64,000 nucleotides of DNA from Geobacillus icigianus. GTDB taxonomy: Bacteria; Bacillota; Bacilli; Bacillales; Anoxybacillaceae. Within the stretch, counting starts at the first letter, position 1, and the number at the start of each line of letters is the position of its first letter. Below are positions 40,734 to 49,159 of the stretch, piece by piece. The notes under the pieces are model-generated. The model worked only from the letters and a program-made list of their open reading frames with translations, made no database searches and was not told the DNA's origin. A program made the position numbers and the translations under genes. The stretch lies in assembly GCF_000750005.1 (NCBI RefSeq), contig NZ_JPYA01000105.1, positions 49,655-113,654 of the forward strand. Direction: 5' to 3'.

Positions 40734-41495
40734 TCACGAACAATGCCGGGCCCGCTCCGAGGAGCGATCGTGCGCCTCGCGGTCGCCGGCGACTTTGGCG
40801 ACCGGGCGGCGCATTTCCTTCCATACGGCCGGGATGACCGCGGTCATATAGGCGGTGAACTTGATGAACGAGCGGCCGGTCGTCCGCACTTGATAGCGGA
40901 TCGGCACTTCTTGCAAACGAAATCCTTTGCGCACCAAGTTGAGCGTCAGCACTTGGGCGTAGTTGTAATCGTGGATGATTTCCGCCTCCTCCATCGCTTG
41001 GCGCGAAAAGGCGCGCATCCCCGACTGTCCGTCATAGAGCCGCTGTCTGAGCAGCAGCGACTGCAGCCAAGTGAACAAATAATTCCCGAGGCGGCGATGC
41101 CATTTCATGCCGCGAATCGTGCCAAGAAAGCGCGAGCCGATCGTATAATCGGCCTCGCCGGCAACAATCGGCGCCAACAGGTCGGGGATTTGTTCCGGCG
41201 GATATTCGTTGTCCGCGTCGATCATCACGCCGATATCGGCGCCGAGGCGGACACACTCTTCAAGCCCCCGCCGCACCGCCGCACCGAGGCCGCGGTTTTC
41301 CGGCAAGCGGCAAATGATATCGGCCCCGGCTTCTTTCGCTACTTCGGCCGTTCGGTCCGTCGATCCATCATCAATGACCAAGACGCTGACCTCTATATCG
41401 GGGTGAAAATGACGCGGAATGCGGCGGATGACGTCGCCAATCGCTTCTTCTTCATTGTGCGCCGGCAAAAAGACGATGACGCGCTGCTTCTTCAT
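40734..41495 (-). CDS. Family 2 glycosyltransferase (polyprenyl-phosphate sugar synthase type)
   Basis: 253 residues. A GT-A fold with IVFLPAHNEEEAIGDVI at the N-terminus, VIDDGSTDRTAE, and DADNEYPPEQI as the DXD-type metal site. It resembles dolichol- or undecaprenyl-phosphate sugar synthases and lacks C-terminal membrane helices. Donor sugar is unknown. ATG at 41495 with GGAGGA upstream, 44 bases inside the end of the phosphodiesterase gene. Last gene of a four-gene operon. Confidence 0.85.
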   Translation of the reverse strand: MKKQRVIVFLPAHNEEEAIGDVIRRIPRHFHPDIEVSVLVIDDGSTDRTAEVAKEAGADIICRLPENRGLGAAVRRGLEECVRLGADIGVMIDADNEYPPEQIPDLLAPIVAGEADYTIGSRFLGTIRGMKWHRRLGNYLFTWLQSLLLRQRLYDGQSGMRAFSRQAMEEAEIIHDYNYAQVLTLNLVRKGFRLQEVPIRYQVRTTGRSFIKFTAYMTAVIPAVWKEMRRPVAKVAGDREAHDRSSERARHCS

Positions 41496-42951
41496 CGCGC
41501 TCCTCCTTTCGGATCGCCTCAATTAACACCGGGCCGCGGCTATGGCTCGGATACGGCGCCCCAAGCAAATAAGCGATCGTCGGCGCCAGCGAAACGAGGC
41601 TTCTTTTCTCATCGATTCGTTTTCCTCGCTCAATCGCCGGACCGTATAGAAAAAACGGCACATACCGCTCCCCTTCATCGAGGTGACCGTGGCCGCCGAT
41701 GCCATCCGCTTGGCCATGGTCGGCGCAGACGATCAATGTCGCGCGCTCGAGCTCGCCCCGTTCCGCAAGCCAGCTGACAAACTCAGCGATCAAGGCGTCC
41801 GCTTCTTCAATTTTTTCGATATACTCATCATACAAGACACCGCGGCTATGGCCGGTCTGATCGGTGGCGATCAATTGCACGACGAGCAAGTCCGGATTTT
41901 GTTCCTCAACGATGCGCTTCGCCCGCTCGATAATATAACGATCGGCTAGGTCGTTCGGCATGACGGCCGTCACCGTTTCGACATCGTCGCCGAACGAATC
42001 GACCAAATGGGCGATGCCGAGCAAGCGGCCGGTTTTTCCGATTTTCCGAAGCGAATCGAAAATCGTCTCCACTTTCGCCCCAAGCTTCCATACCATATTG
42101 GACCGGATGCCGTGCTCAAACGGATACGTCCCCGTCAGCATCGAGGTGAAGCAGACGACGGTGCGCGCCGGATAGACGGTTTCCATTTGCGCAAATTCCG
42201 TTCCTTGCGCGCGCAGCCGTTTCAAAAACGGGGCGTTCGCCGCTTCAAACCGGTCTTTGCGCATCCCGTCAATCACGATGACGTACACTTTGTCACTGAC
42301 CGGCCCGGTGGGACTCGGCACGTTGCTCGTGTAAGTCGGAATGATCTCCGGCTGCCAGTCAAACAAATGACGGTGCAAAATCGATGAAAACAGCCACACC
42401 GCAGCGGCAAACAGCCAAAACGGCCCGCACAGCGACAACCAATCGGCACCGCGCTCGGCCAAAGACGCCGCATATTCCCACACCGACAGCAAAAGGAACA
42501 ATTTCGGCAGCTGCTCTTGGGCGTTGCCGCTCGTCGAATCGCTGTTTTTCAACACCAGTTTCCAAAAGCGGGTGAAATTCCACCATGACGTGCCGATGCG
42601 CAAATGGTAATACAGCGTCCCCCAAAAAAAGACGGTAAAGAAAAAATAGAGCGCGGCCGAAAGCAGCAATAAGGCCACATCGGCAAACGACCAGACGATG
42701 AGAAAGACGATATACGGAATCCATAAATAATTGCGCAAAAACAGCGGATAATCGTAAACGTAGTAGACAACAAACAGCGGCAGCGCCGCCGCCAGGCCGA
42801 GCAGCCAAGCCGAGGCATGGCCATGAATCAGGTCGGCGGCATGACTGATGACCATCACCCCGACAGCGAAAATCGGCGTGAACGGCTTGCCTTCATTCAA
42901 CAAATTCCAGCAGCGCGCCGCAATTTTTTCGAATCGTGATGCTTCTTTCAT
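41452..42951 (-). CDS. Membrane protein with type I phosphodiesterase / alkaline-phosphatase-superfamily domain
   Basis: 499 residues. About six membrane helices fill the first 215 residues; the rest is a phosphodiesterase/nucleotide-pyrophosphatase domain with YVIVIDGMRKDRF, the threonine nucleophile region PARTVVCFTSMLTG, ATDQTGHSRG, and CADHGQADGIGGHG as metal motifs. The substrate is unknown; it could remove or transfer a phospho-group on an envelope lipid or glycan. ATG at 42951 overlaps the preceding stop as ATGA. Confidence 0.82.
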   Translation of the reverse strand: MKEASRFEKIAARCWNLLNEGKPFTPIFAVGVMVISHAADLIHGHASAWLLGLAAALPLFVVYYVYDYPLFLRNYLWIPYIVFLIVWSFADVALLLLSAALYFFFTVFFWGTLYYHLRIGTSWWNFTRFWKLVLKNSDSTSGNAQEQLPKLFLLLSVWEYAASLAERGADWLSLCGPFWLFAAAVWLFSSILHRHLFDWQPEIIPTYTSNVPSPTGPVSDKVYVIVIDGMRKDRFEAANAPFLKRLRAQGTEFAQMETVYPARTVVCFTSMLTGTYPFEHGIRSNMVWKLGAKVETIFDSLRKIGKTGRLLGIAHLVDSFGDDVETVTAVMPNDLADRYIIERAKRIVEEQNPDLLVVQLIATDQTGHSRGVLYDEYIEKIEEADALIAEFVSWLAERGELERATLIVCADHGQADGIGGHGHLDEGERYVPFFLYGPAIERGKRIDEKRSLVSLAPTIAYLLGAPYPSHSRGPVLIEAIRKEERDEEAARHRLFAGAQ

Positions 42952-43880
42952 CGCTTCTCCCTTCCCTTTTTCCACACGCCCTGCACCACCTGCCAGTCGG
43001 ACCGCCAAAACGCGAGCACAACGGCCCCAGCCGCGTAGGAAAATAGAAATTTCACCGCATGGGTAACAACGGCCGCCGCATAGGCGCGTTCTCCTGAGGC
43101 CCCCAACGTCGTCAGCGCAAACGCCATTACCGCCTCATACGTTCCGAGCCCGCCGGGAGCCACTTGGACGATTTGGCCGGAAACGGTCGCGCTGTTGACC
43201 CATACCGCCTGCCAAAAGGAAAGCGAAAGGCCCACGGTCTCAGCGACCGCGCCAATGACCGCCGCCTCGCACAGCCAGCTCGCTGCCACCGCCGCGACGA
43301 TCCCCGCTCCGCGACGGCCCTGAAACACCGTCCGCCAGCGCCGCCATAACCGCTCGAGGCGGAGCGGGCGGCGAAGCACGACCGCGGCCAGCACGACCGC
43401 GGCGGCAACGGCCGCGGCCAAGAGCGGAACCTGGGGAATGTGATGGCGATACGCATACGTCCCAATGACCGTCCATCCGCCCAGCATCGCCATATCAAGG
43501 AACCGCATCACCGCCACCGATTCCACCGCCTCGCCGAACGAAACGCCGGGCTGGCGGGCGAGCACGACGACACGGGCGGCATCGCCGATTTTCACCGGGG
43601 CGACATGATTGACAAACAAACTGAGGAGCACGGCGCGCCCATAGACCGACAGCGCGAGCGGCTTCCCGACATATTGCTTCCACGCCCACGCCCGCAGCCA
43701 AAACGAAGCGCCATACACAAGCAGCACAGCGGCGAAGCGAACGGGCTGGCGAGCCAGTTCAGCGAGAGGAGCAAGCAAAAGGCGCCCATCAAAATAACGA
43801 TGCGTCAGCCAGGCAAACAGCGCGATGAGCGCCGCGCCAACCATGGCGCGCGCCAAACGGGCCGCCCGCTTACCGTTCAT
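42948..43880 (-). CDS. Flippase-like membrane protein (LPG-synthase transmembrane domain family)
   Basis: 310 residues with about eight helices, of the UPF0104/AglD-type family (SLFVNHVAPVKIGDAARVVVLAR, and VAPGGLGTYEAVMAFALTTLG late in the protein). Such proteins often accompany polyprenyl-linked sugar enzymes; the exact role is not proven. ATG at 43880 overlaps the epimerase end by 11 bases and its ribosome site is weak, suggesting coupling. The gene is very GC-rich compared with its neighbours. Confidence 0.8.
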   Translation of the reverse strand: MNGKRAARLARAMVGAALIALFAWLTHRYFDGRLLLAPLAELARQPVRFAAVLLVYGASFWLRAWAWKQYVGKPLALSVYGRAVLLSLFVNHVAPVKIGDAARVVVLARQPGVSFGEAVESVAVMRFLDMAMLGGWTVIGTYAYRHHIPQVPLLAAAVAAAVVLAAVVLRRPLRLERLWRRWRTVFQGRRGAGIVAAVAASWLCEAAVIGAVAETVGLSLSFWQAVWVNSATVSGQIVQVAPGGLGTYEAVMAFALTTLGASGERAYAAAVVTHAVKFLFSYAAGAVVLAFWRSDWQVVQGVWKKGREKR

Positions 43881-44814
43881 GTTCGCGCGCCCACGCCACC
43901 GTCCGCGCCAACCCTTCGGCAAACGGCACGTTGGGCTCATAGCCAAACGCCTGCTTCGCCTTCGTAATGTCGGCCCACGTCGCTTTCACATCCCCTTTCC
44001 GCTCCGGCGCCTGCACGATTTTCAGATCGGGAAAGTGCTTCCGCAGCTCAGCGAGCAGCTGCTCCATCGTAACGGGCGCCCCCGCCCCCAAGTTGAACAC
44101 TTCGCTTCGTCCGCCGCCGCGCTGAAGCGCCGCGATCATGCCGGCGACGATATCATCGATGTACGTATAATCGCGCGCCGTCCCTTGGCCATATACGACA
44201 ATCTCCTCGCCTGCCAACAACCGGCGCAAAAACGTGCCGATCGCCATATCGGGCCGCCCCCACGGGCCATACACCGTAAAATAGCGGAACATCGTCATTC
44301 GGTATCCGTACAAATGCGCGTACGCATGACAAAACGACTCCGCCCCGTATTTCGCGGCTGCATACGGCGAGACGACACGGCCGTCCGCCATTTCTTCCTT
44401 GAGCGGGACATTGCCGCGGTCGCCGTACACCGATGACGACGAGGCGAACAACACATGGCCCGCCCCCGCCTCTCCAGCCGCCGTCAAAACGTTCACCGTC
44501 GCCTTAATGTCATAATCGATGTAAGCGAGCGGATGCGCCAACGAATACGGCACGCCCGGCAGCGCCGCCAAATGAAAGACGACATCGGGACGAAACTGGC
44601 TGAACCAGCGCTTTGTCGCTTCCCCATCAAGCAAGTCGAAGCGAGCCAGCGGCACCCGGCCGCCGGTGAGCGCGTGAAACTGCCGCTCCTTCCGTTCGGC
44701 AGGATAGTACGGATGAAAACAATCGATCGCCGCCACTTCATAACCTTGCTCATGCAGCCGAGCGGCCAAATGGCTGCCAATAAACCCCGCACCCCCGGTC
44801 ACCACCACTTTCAT
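43870..44814 (-). CDS. NAD-dependent nucleotide-sugar epimerase/dehydratase
   Basis: 314 residues. Short-chain dehydrogenase fold with VVTGGAGFIGSHLA at the N-terminus, SSSSVYGDRG, catalytic YAAAK near residue 153, and a sugar-binding C-terminal domain (VVYGQGTARDYTYIDDIV). It resembles UDP-glucose and UDP-glucuronate 4-epimerases; substrate cannot be told from sequence alone. ATG at 44814 with GAGGTGAAGG upstream. First gene of the four-gene operon. Confidence 0.88.
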   Translation of the reverse strand: MKVVVTGGAGFIGSHLAARLHEQGYEVAAIDCFHPYYPAERKERQFHALTGGRVPLARFDLLDGEATKRWFSQFRPDVVFHLAALPGVPYSLAHPLAYIDYDIKATVNVLTAAGEAGAGHVLFASSSSVYGDRGNVPLKEEMADGRVVSPYAAAKYGAESFCHAYAHLYGYRMTMFRYFTVYGPWGRPDMAIGTFLRRLLAGEEIVVYGQGTARDYTYIDDIVAGMIAALQRGGGRSEVFNLGAGAPVTMEQLLAELRKHFPDLKIVQAPERKGDVKATWADITKAKQAFGYEPNVPFAEGLARTVAWAREHER

Positions 44815-45116
44815 TACCTTCACCTCATCCTTTTCCATTGTCCATTAGCATCTTACCATAAACCGCCGGGGAACGTCGTGGCGAACCGACAAAAACCAAA
44901 TGTTTCCGTTTCCTACCTTGGCTTGAGCGTTTCCCCATTCGCCATGACACCATCCTCAAAACCATTCCGCCTTTGGCGCGGTGAAGCAGCAGTTTAGCCA
45001 GCGCGGCCTTCGCCCGGGATGGACGCCTGCAAAAAAAGGGGCGCCGCGCCGGACACCCTTGCCGATCAGTTTGTTCGCGTTTGGGAAACAGGAGAAAACC
45101 GAAGCTTGCTGATCGT
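44815..45116. other. 302-base intergenic region
   Basis: Holds a weak extended -10 for the epimerase (minus TGGTAAGAT, 44850-44858, no -35) and the terminator of the lipoprotein gene (45031-45060). The middle shows nothing I can name. Confidence 0.6.
45031..45060 (-). terminator. Terminator after the repeat lipoprotein
   Basis: An AAGGG...CCCTT stem around a GC-rich core followed by seven T in the minus direction. Confidence 0.7.
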
Positions 45117-46316
45117 TTAGTTCGCTTTCTGGATCACTTGCTGAAGCGCAGCCTCGATTGGAGGCAGCCATTTGTCGGCCTCCGCCTTGTTTTTCGCCTT
45201 CGCCGCTTCTAAGTAGCGTGTCGCTTGATCGTTCAAATCGGCGTACGCCTTGTCGCCGAGCAGCGTTTTGATATCCTGCTCGATCATGTGAATAAAGAGC
45301 GCGCCTTCCAAAGCGGTAATCACCGATTTGTCCTGCCCCCAATTTTCTTTGCTTTCTTCATATTCGTGAAGCGCCACTTTCGCCCAGCCGCGCACGAACG
45401 CGTGGTTTACCGCTTTCGGGTCGAGCGTTTTGACGTCCGTCTGCAAGTCGAACTGTTTCAAAATATAATCGGCTTCCTCGGCCGCATGCCGTTTCATATA
45501 CGGGTAGACGGACTGATAAAACGCCCAGCCTTCCGCCTGTTCCACTTTGGCTTCCTCGGCGTTTTCCTTGGCCGCAGCCGCCGCCTTCGCCGCATAGCCG
45601 TGCGGGAGCGCTCCGCTCGCTAAGTAGAATGTTTTCATCAACGTTTTGTCCACCACTTGCTTGCCGAGGGCAAATGAGAGGGCATCATCGTTTTGGACGG
45701 CTTGCTCCATTTGCGCAAACGCGCCGTTGATGGCGTCAGCGAGCTTCGTTCCATACGCCGCATCGCGTTTTTCCACGGTCGGCTGCAAAATCGCATAAAA
45801 CGCTTTTGCTTCCTCGATCTCTTCTTTCACTTCTTCTTTGTCAGCCCAATGCTCCTCTGCCTCGGTAAACTCGTGTTTGATCGTCGTGTAAAACGCTTTT
45901 TGCATCAACTTGTCAAAAATTTGCTTGACGACCAACGGCTCAAGCGACCCGTCCTTGCCGGCGGCTAGGGCGGTGGTAATATGTTCGTCAACCGCATCCT
46001 CAAATTCGGCGTCGCGTTTTTGCACAAGCGGCTGCAGCGTTTCTTTGTAGATGCTCTCCACCTTGCCGAAGTCAACCGCCCCGCCTTGCTTCGCTTTCTC
46101 AAGCTCGGCCAACGCTGCGCTGAACGCACCGGCGTAATCCACTTCCGCCTGTTCGTTTTCCTCCTCTGCTTTCGTCTCCGTGTTCGGCTTTTCTTGTTTC
46201 TCGGCGGCCGTTTTGTTTTCTTTTTCTGTCCCCGCCGTCTGTTCACTTTGACCGCATGCACCAAGTGCCAACGTTGCTACGGCGAATACGGCCATCCACT
46301 TCCCCTTCAATGTCAT
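45117..46316 (-). CDS. Fur-boxed lipoprotein with three internal repeats, function unknown
   Basis: 399 residues. A lipobox (LALGAC, Cys21) and an acidic low-complexity linker (residues 22-58) precede three imperfect repeats of about 110 residues. Each has a segment like LQPLVQKRDAEFEDAV, LQPTVEKRDAAYGTKLADAI or VYPYMKRHAAEEADYI, followed by a helix such as KAFYTTIKHEFTEAEEHW or KVALHEYEESKENW. The histidine/glutamate-rich helices and iron-regulated promoter suggest binding of iron or heme outside the cell, but this is inference. It is not a clear EfeO/imelysin protein. Confidence 0.75.
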   Translation of the reverse strand: MTLKGKWMAVFAVATLALGACGQSEQTAGTEKENKTAAEKQEKPNTETKAEEENEQAEVDYAGAFSAALAELEKAKQGGAVDFGKVESIYKETLQPLVQKRDAEFEDAVDEHITTALAAGKDGSLEPLVVKQIFDKLMQKAFYTTIKHEFTEAEEHWADKEEVKEEIEEAKAFYAILQPTVEKRDAAYGTKLADAINGAFAQMEQAVQNDDALSFALGKQVVDKTLMKTFYLASGALPHGYAAKAAAAAKENAEEAKVEQAEGWAFYQSVYPYMKRHAAEEADYILKQFDLQTDVKTLDPKAVNHAFVRGWAKVALHEYEESKENWGQDKSVITALEGALFIHMIEQDIKTLLGDKAYADLNDQATRYLEAAKAKNKAEADKWLPPIEAALQQVIQKAN

Positions 46317-46338
46317 GATGTATCCCCCGTTCGTTTAT

Positions 46339-46357
46339 AAAAATGATAATCAATATC
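46339..46357. promoter_or_regulatory. Fur box of the repeat lipoprotein gene
   Basis: AAAAATGATAATCAATATC matches the Fur consensus at 16 of 19 positions. It lies just downstream of the -10, a blocking position. Confidence 0.75.
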
Positions 46358-46368
46358 AATGCAGCAAA

Positions 46369-46398
46369 ATTATAAGAGAAAATGAATTTCAATGTCAA
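46369..46398 (-). promoter_or_regulatory. Promoter of the repeat lipoprotein gene
   Basis: Minus-strand TTGACA (46393-46398), an 18-base spacer, and TATAAT (46369-46374), both consensus. Confidence 0.8.
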
Positions 46399-46404
46399 TA
46401 TAAA

Positions 46405-46445
46405 TTGAAAAAGAGAGGACCCCCTTCTTCCCAGGTCCTCTCTTT
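46405..46445 (-). terminator. Terminator of the ssu operon
   Basis: A perfect 12-bp stem AAAGAGAGGACC/GGTCCTCTCTTT (46410-46421 with 46434-46445) followed in the minus direction by TTCAATTT, 9 bases after the ssuD stop. Confidence 0.85.
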
Positions 46446-46454
46446 CTCGATCGG

Positions 46455-47573
46455 TCACACTTTAATCACATGAGGGAAAAATTCATTGCCCACGACCTCA
46501 CCGCGAATTGATGAAGACGGAATATTCACAGGCAACAATGGGAATAACAGCTCCGCCACCCGATACGCCTCTTCCAGATGCGGGTAGCCGGATAAAATGA
46601 AGTAGCGGATGCCCAGCTGCTCATACTCGCGAAGGCGCGCGGCCACGGTTTCCGGATCGCCGACAAGAGCGGTGCCGGCTCCGCCGCGCACAAGTCCAAT
46701 ACCCGCCCAAAGATTCGGACTGATCTCCAACGCTTCTTTTCTGCCGCTGTGCAGTTGCCGCATCCGTTGCTGCCCGACCGAATCGTAGCGGGCAAAGACC
46801 TGCTGCGCTTCTTCAATCGTCCGCTCATCCACGTAGCGAATCAATCGCTCCGCCGCTTCCCATGCTTCCGTTTCCGTTTCGCGCACGATTACATGAAGGC
46901 GAATGCCAAATTCGATGTCTCTTCCCGCTTGGCGGGCAAGTGCTTTGACTTGTTCGATTTTCTCTTTCACTTGTTCCGGCGGCTCTCCCCAAGTCAAATA
47001 TACATCCGCATGGCGGGCCGCCACCCGTTGCCCCGCCTGTGACGATCCGCCAAAAAAGACGCGCGGATACGGTTTTTGCACCGCTGGAAACAACAGCTTC
47101 GCTCCTTGGACCGACACATGCTTTCCCGTCAACGTCACTTCCTCTCCCGCGAGCAATCGACGCCAAACAGTCAAAAACTCATCTGTTGCCTCGTAGCGTT
47201 CATCATGGGATAAAAACAAGCCATCGCCCGCCAGTTCAACCGGATCGCCCCCGGCGACCACGTTGACGAGGAGCCGCCCGTTCGAAAGGCGATCCAACGT
47301 CGACGTCATGCGGGCCGCCAACGTCGGCGTCATCAGTCCGGGACGAACAGCGACAAGAAAGCGCAATCGTTCCGTTTCGGCCGCCAATGCCGAAGCAAGC
47401 AGCCACGGATCTTCGCACGATTTGCCGGTCGGAATGAGCACCCCCGTATATCCTAAGCGGTCAGCCGCTTGAGCCACTTGTTTAAAGTAGCTGTATTCCG
47501 GAGAACGGCCCCCTTTTGTCGTCCCTAAATACCGCCCATCCCCGTGAGAAGGAATAAACCAAAGCAATTCCAT
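46455..47573 (-). CDS. ssuD: FMNH2-dependent alkanesulfonate monooxygenase
   Basis: 372 residues. Cleaves the C-S bond of alkanesulfonates to release sulfite, using reduced FMN. Luciferase-like TIM barrel with [16 protein letters not shown] at the N-terminus, [23 protein letters not shown], and [12 protein letters not shown] with AAAGGAGG upstream. It ends the operon; its flavin would come from the reductase encoded next to it. Confidence 0.95.
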   Translation of the reverse strand: MELLWFIPSHGDGRYLGTTKGGRSPEYSYFKQVAQAADRLGYTGVLIPTGKSCEDPWLLASALAAETERLRFLVAVRPGLMTPTLAARMTSTLDRLSNGRLLVNVVAGGDPVELAGDGLFLSHDERYEATDEFLTVWRRLLAGEEVTLTGKHVSVQGAKLLFPAVQKPYPRVFFGGSSQAGQRVAARHADVYLTWGEPPEQVKEKIEQVKALARQAGRDIEFGIRLHVIVRETETEAWEAAERLIRYVDERTIEEAQQVFARYDSVGQQRMRQLHSGRKEALEISPNLWAGIGLVRGGAGTALVGDPETVAARLREYEQLGIRYFILSGYPHLEEAYRVAELLFPLLPVNIPSSSIRGEVVGNEFFPHVIKV

Positions 47574-47588
47574 CGTAAATCGCCTCCT

Positions 47589-48131
47589 TTATGAAACGGC
47601 TCGATCTTCGTTCAATTGAGAAACCGCCTGAATCACTTCCTGCATGCGCGATAGCAAGTCATCGGAAAGCACGATCCGACCTTCATCATCATGACCCAAC
47701 GTCCAATCTAAAATAAAGACGCCATGCAAAATGGTTCGCGCTCCCAAAATGGAGAAAATCGGTTTAAGCGCATATTCGAGCGCCAACAAATGAGCAATGG
47801 TTCCTCCGGTGACAATCGGCACGACGAGTTTTTCTTTCAACGCTTTTTCCGGCAGCAAATCCAAATATGCTTTTAAAATGCCAGTATAACTCCCTTTATA
47901 CACAGGGCTTAACACAATGATCGCTTTCGACTGCCGGATCCACTCATGGGTTTGGGCGATCGGCTCACTTGAGTCGTTCGCATACAGCAAATCTTCAGCA
48001 GGCAGATCGCGCAAACGAACGAGATACACGGTGTGACCAAGCCGTTGCAGCTGCTCTTTCACCCATTCCGCTACCCGGTTCGTTTTGGAAACACGTGATG
48101 GGCTTCCCGAAAGGATGGTCACCGTTGTCAT
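47589..48131 (-). CDS. ssuE: NAD(P)H-dependent FMN reductase of the sulfonate system
   Basis: 180 residues. Supplies FMNH2 to SsuD. Flavodoxin-like fold with TILSGSPSRVSKTNRVA at the N-terminus and the SPVYKGSYTGILKAYLDLLP segment typical of SsuE. ATG at 48131 with GGGGGAAGG; the frame extends 18 codons upstream without a better site. B. subtilis lacks this gene in its ssu operon, so the layout here is more like that of Gram-negative bacteria. Confidence 0.92.
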   Translation of the reverse strand: MTTVTILSGSPSRVSKTNRVAEWVKEQLQRLGHTVYLVRLRDLPAEDLLYANDSSEPIAQTHEWIRQSKAIIVLSPVYKGSYTGILKAYLDLLPEKALKEKLVVPIVTGGTIAHLLALEYALKPIFSILGARTILHGVFILDWTLGHDDEGRIVLSDDLLSRMQEVIQAVSQLNEDRAVS

Positions 48132-48283
48132 TGGCCTTCCCCCATTCTTTTTCCTCATTGTCTGAGCAGGACGTTTCCCGCTCATCGTTCAAGCCCCTAA
48201 CTTTGGTCCATGAAACGGCTTGGATCGATGAATGCATGCGTCATTTTGTCTTCGCTCTTCCTTGACAACCACAACCGCCTCGT
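48132..48283 (-). other. Gap between the 19-codon ORF and ssuE
   Basis: 152 bases without a clear gene. Two further tiny frames exist (48197-48244, 15 codons from ATG; 48189-48272, 27 codons from GTG), both with weaker ribosome sites. I do not call either. Confidence 0.4.
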
Positions 48284-48343
48284 TTACATTGACTCGTTTC
48301 GAAACCAATCCGGCTTTCTAAAATTGATCGGCCGCTTTTTCAT
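48284..48343 (-). CDS. Possible 19-residue protein in the ssu operon
   Basis: The frame MKKRPINFRKPDWFRNESM begins directly after the ssuB stop (TAGATG). A full AAAGGAGG site inside the ssuB end is 9 bases upstream, better placed than for many full genes here. The peptide is basic and aromatic. No family is known to me; it could be real, a translation-coupling element, or the stub of a lost gene. Confidence 0.45.
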   Translation of the reverse strand: MKKRPINFRKPDWFRNESM

Positions 48344-49126
48344 CTATAACGCCCTCCTTTTTTCACCGAACGAACTGGCAGCGATCGCGCCCCGTTCGGA
48401 TTCAGGACCCAAAATGCGGCGCAAAATCGCCTCCACCAAATCCGCAAACGCCGCATCGCCGCGCTGCCGCGGCCGCGGCAGGCGCACCGGCCAATCAAAC
48501 GCGCACGTTCCGTTTTCAATCAGCACCACGCGGTCCGCCAACATCACTGCTTCATCGACATCGTGCGTGACCAACAAAGCGGTGAAATGTTGTTCCTGCC
48601 ATAGCCGCTCGATCAGCCGTTGCATGTCAATTCTCGTCAAGGCATCGAGCGCACCAAGCGGTTCATCGAGCAACAATACTTGCGGCTGACTGATCAGCGC
48701 ACGGGCGAGCGCCACCCGTTGCCGTTGGCCGCCGGACAGCACCGACGGCCACTCGTTGGCGCGCTCTGCTAACCCGACTTGTTCAAGCGCCTTGGCCGCC
48801 TGTTCCCGCCAATTCCCTTTCAAACCGAGACCGACGTTGTCGATGACGCGCCGCCATGGCAACAGACGAGCATCTTGAAACATGACCCGGGCTTTCGTAT
48901 TGATTCCTTGGAGCGGCTCACCATCGAGTTGAATGATTCCCGATGTGGGCTCCTCCAAGCCGGCAGCCAAGCGCAATAACGTGCTTTTACCGCAGCCGCT
49001 TCGTCCGATGATGGCGATAAACTCCCCCCGTTTCACCGTCAAATCGATGCCGCTTAACACCGATTGAGCCCCAAATCGCTTGGCCACTTGAACAAAGACC
49101 AGTTCTGCTCCTTGCCCTGCCCCCAT
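48344..49126 (-). CDS. ssuB: Sulfonate ABC transporter ATP-binding protein
   Basis: 260 residues. Drives uptake of alkanesulfonates. Walker [11 protein letters not shown]-loop [10 protein letters not shown], signature [15 protein letters not shown], Walker [13 protein letters not shown] and H-loop [10 protein letters not shown] all intact. ATG at 49126 with GGGGAAGGC. Lies 33 bases after ssuC. Confidence 0.95.
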   Translation of the reverse strand: MGAGQGAELVFVQVAKRFGAQSVLSGIDLTVKRGEFIAIIGRSGCGKSTLLRLAAGLEEPTSGIIQLDGEPLQGINTKARVMFQDARLLPWRRVIDNVGLGLKGNWREQAAKALEQVGLAERANEWPSVLSGGQRQRVALARALISQPQVLLLDEPLGALDALTRIDMQRLIERLWQEQHFTALLVTHDVDEAVMLADRVVLIENGTCAFDWPVRLPRPRQRGDAAFADLVEAILRRILGPESERGAIAASSFGEKRRAL

Positions 49127-49159
49127 TTTTGCCTTCCCCTTTCCTCGCAGACTTGCACC

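Noticed and set aside
40665..41777. 370-residue open frame on the plus strand opposite the GT2 gene
   Set aside because: It reads through the Fur-box promoter and is the complement of a conserved glycosyltransferase.
45117..46316. Calling the Fur-boxed lipoprotein EfeO (imelysin-like)
   Set aside because: The protein lacks a recognisable EfeO cupredoxin or imelysin signature and is built of three repeats instead.
48189..48272. 27-codon frame starting GTG between ssuB and ssuE
   Set aside because: Ribosome site is only moderate, it overlaps another tiny frame, and the peptide shows no pattern suggesting selection.
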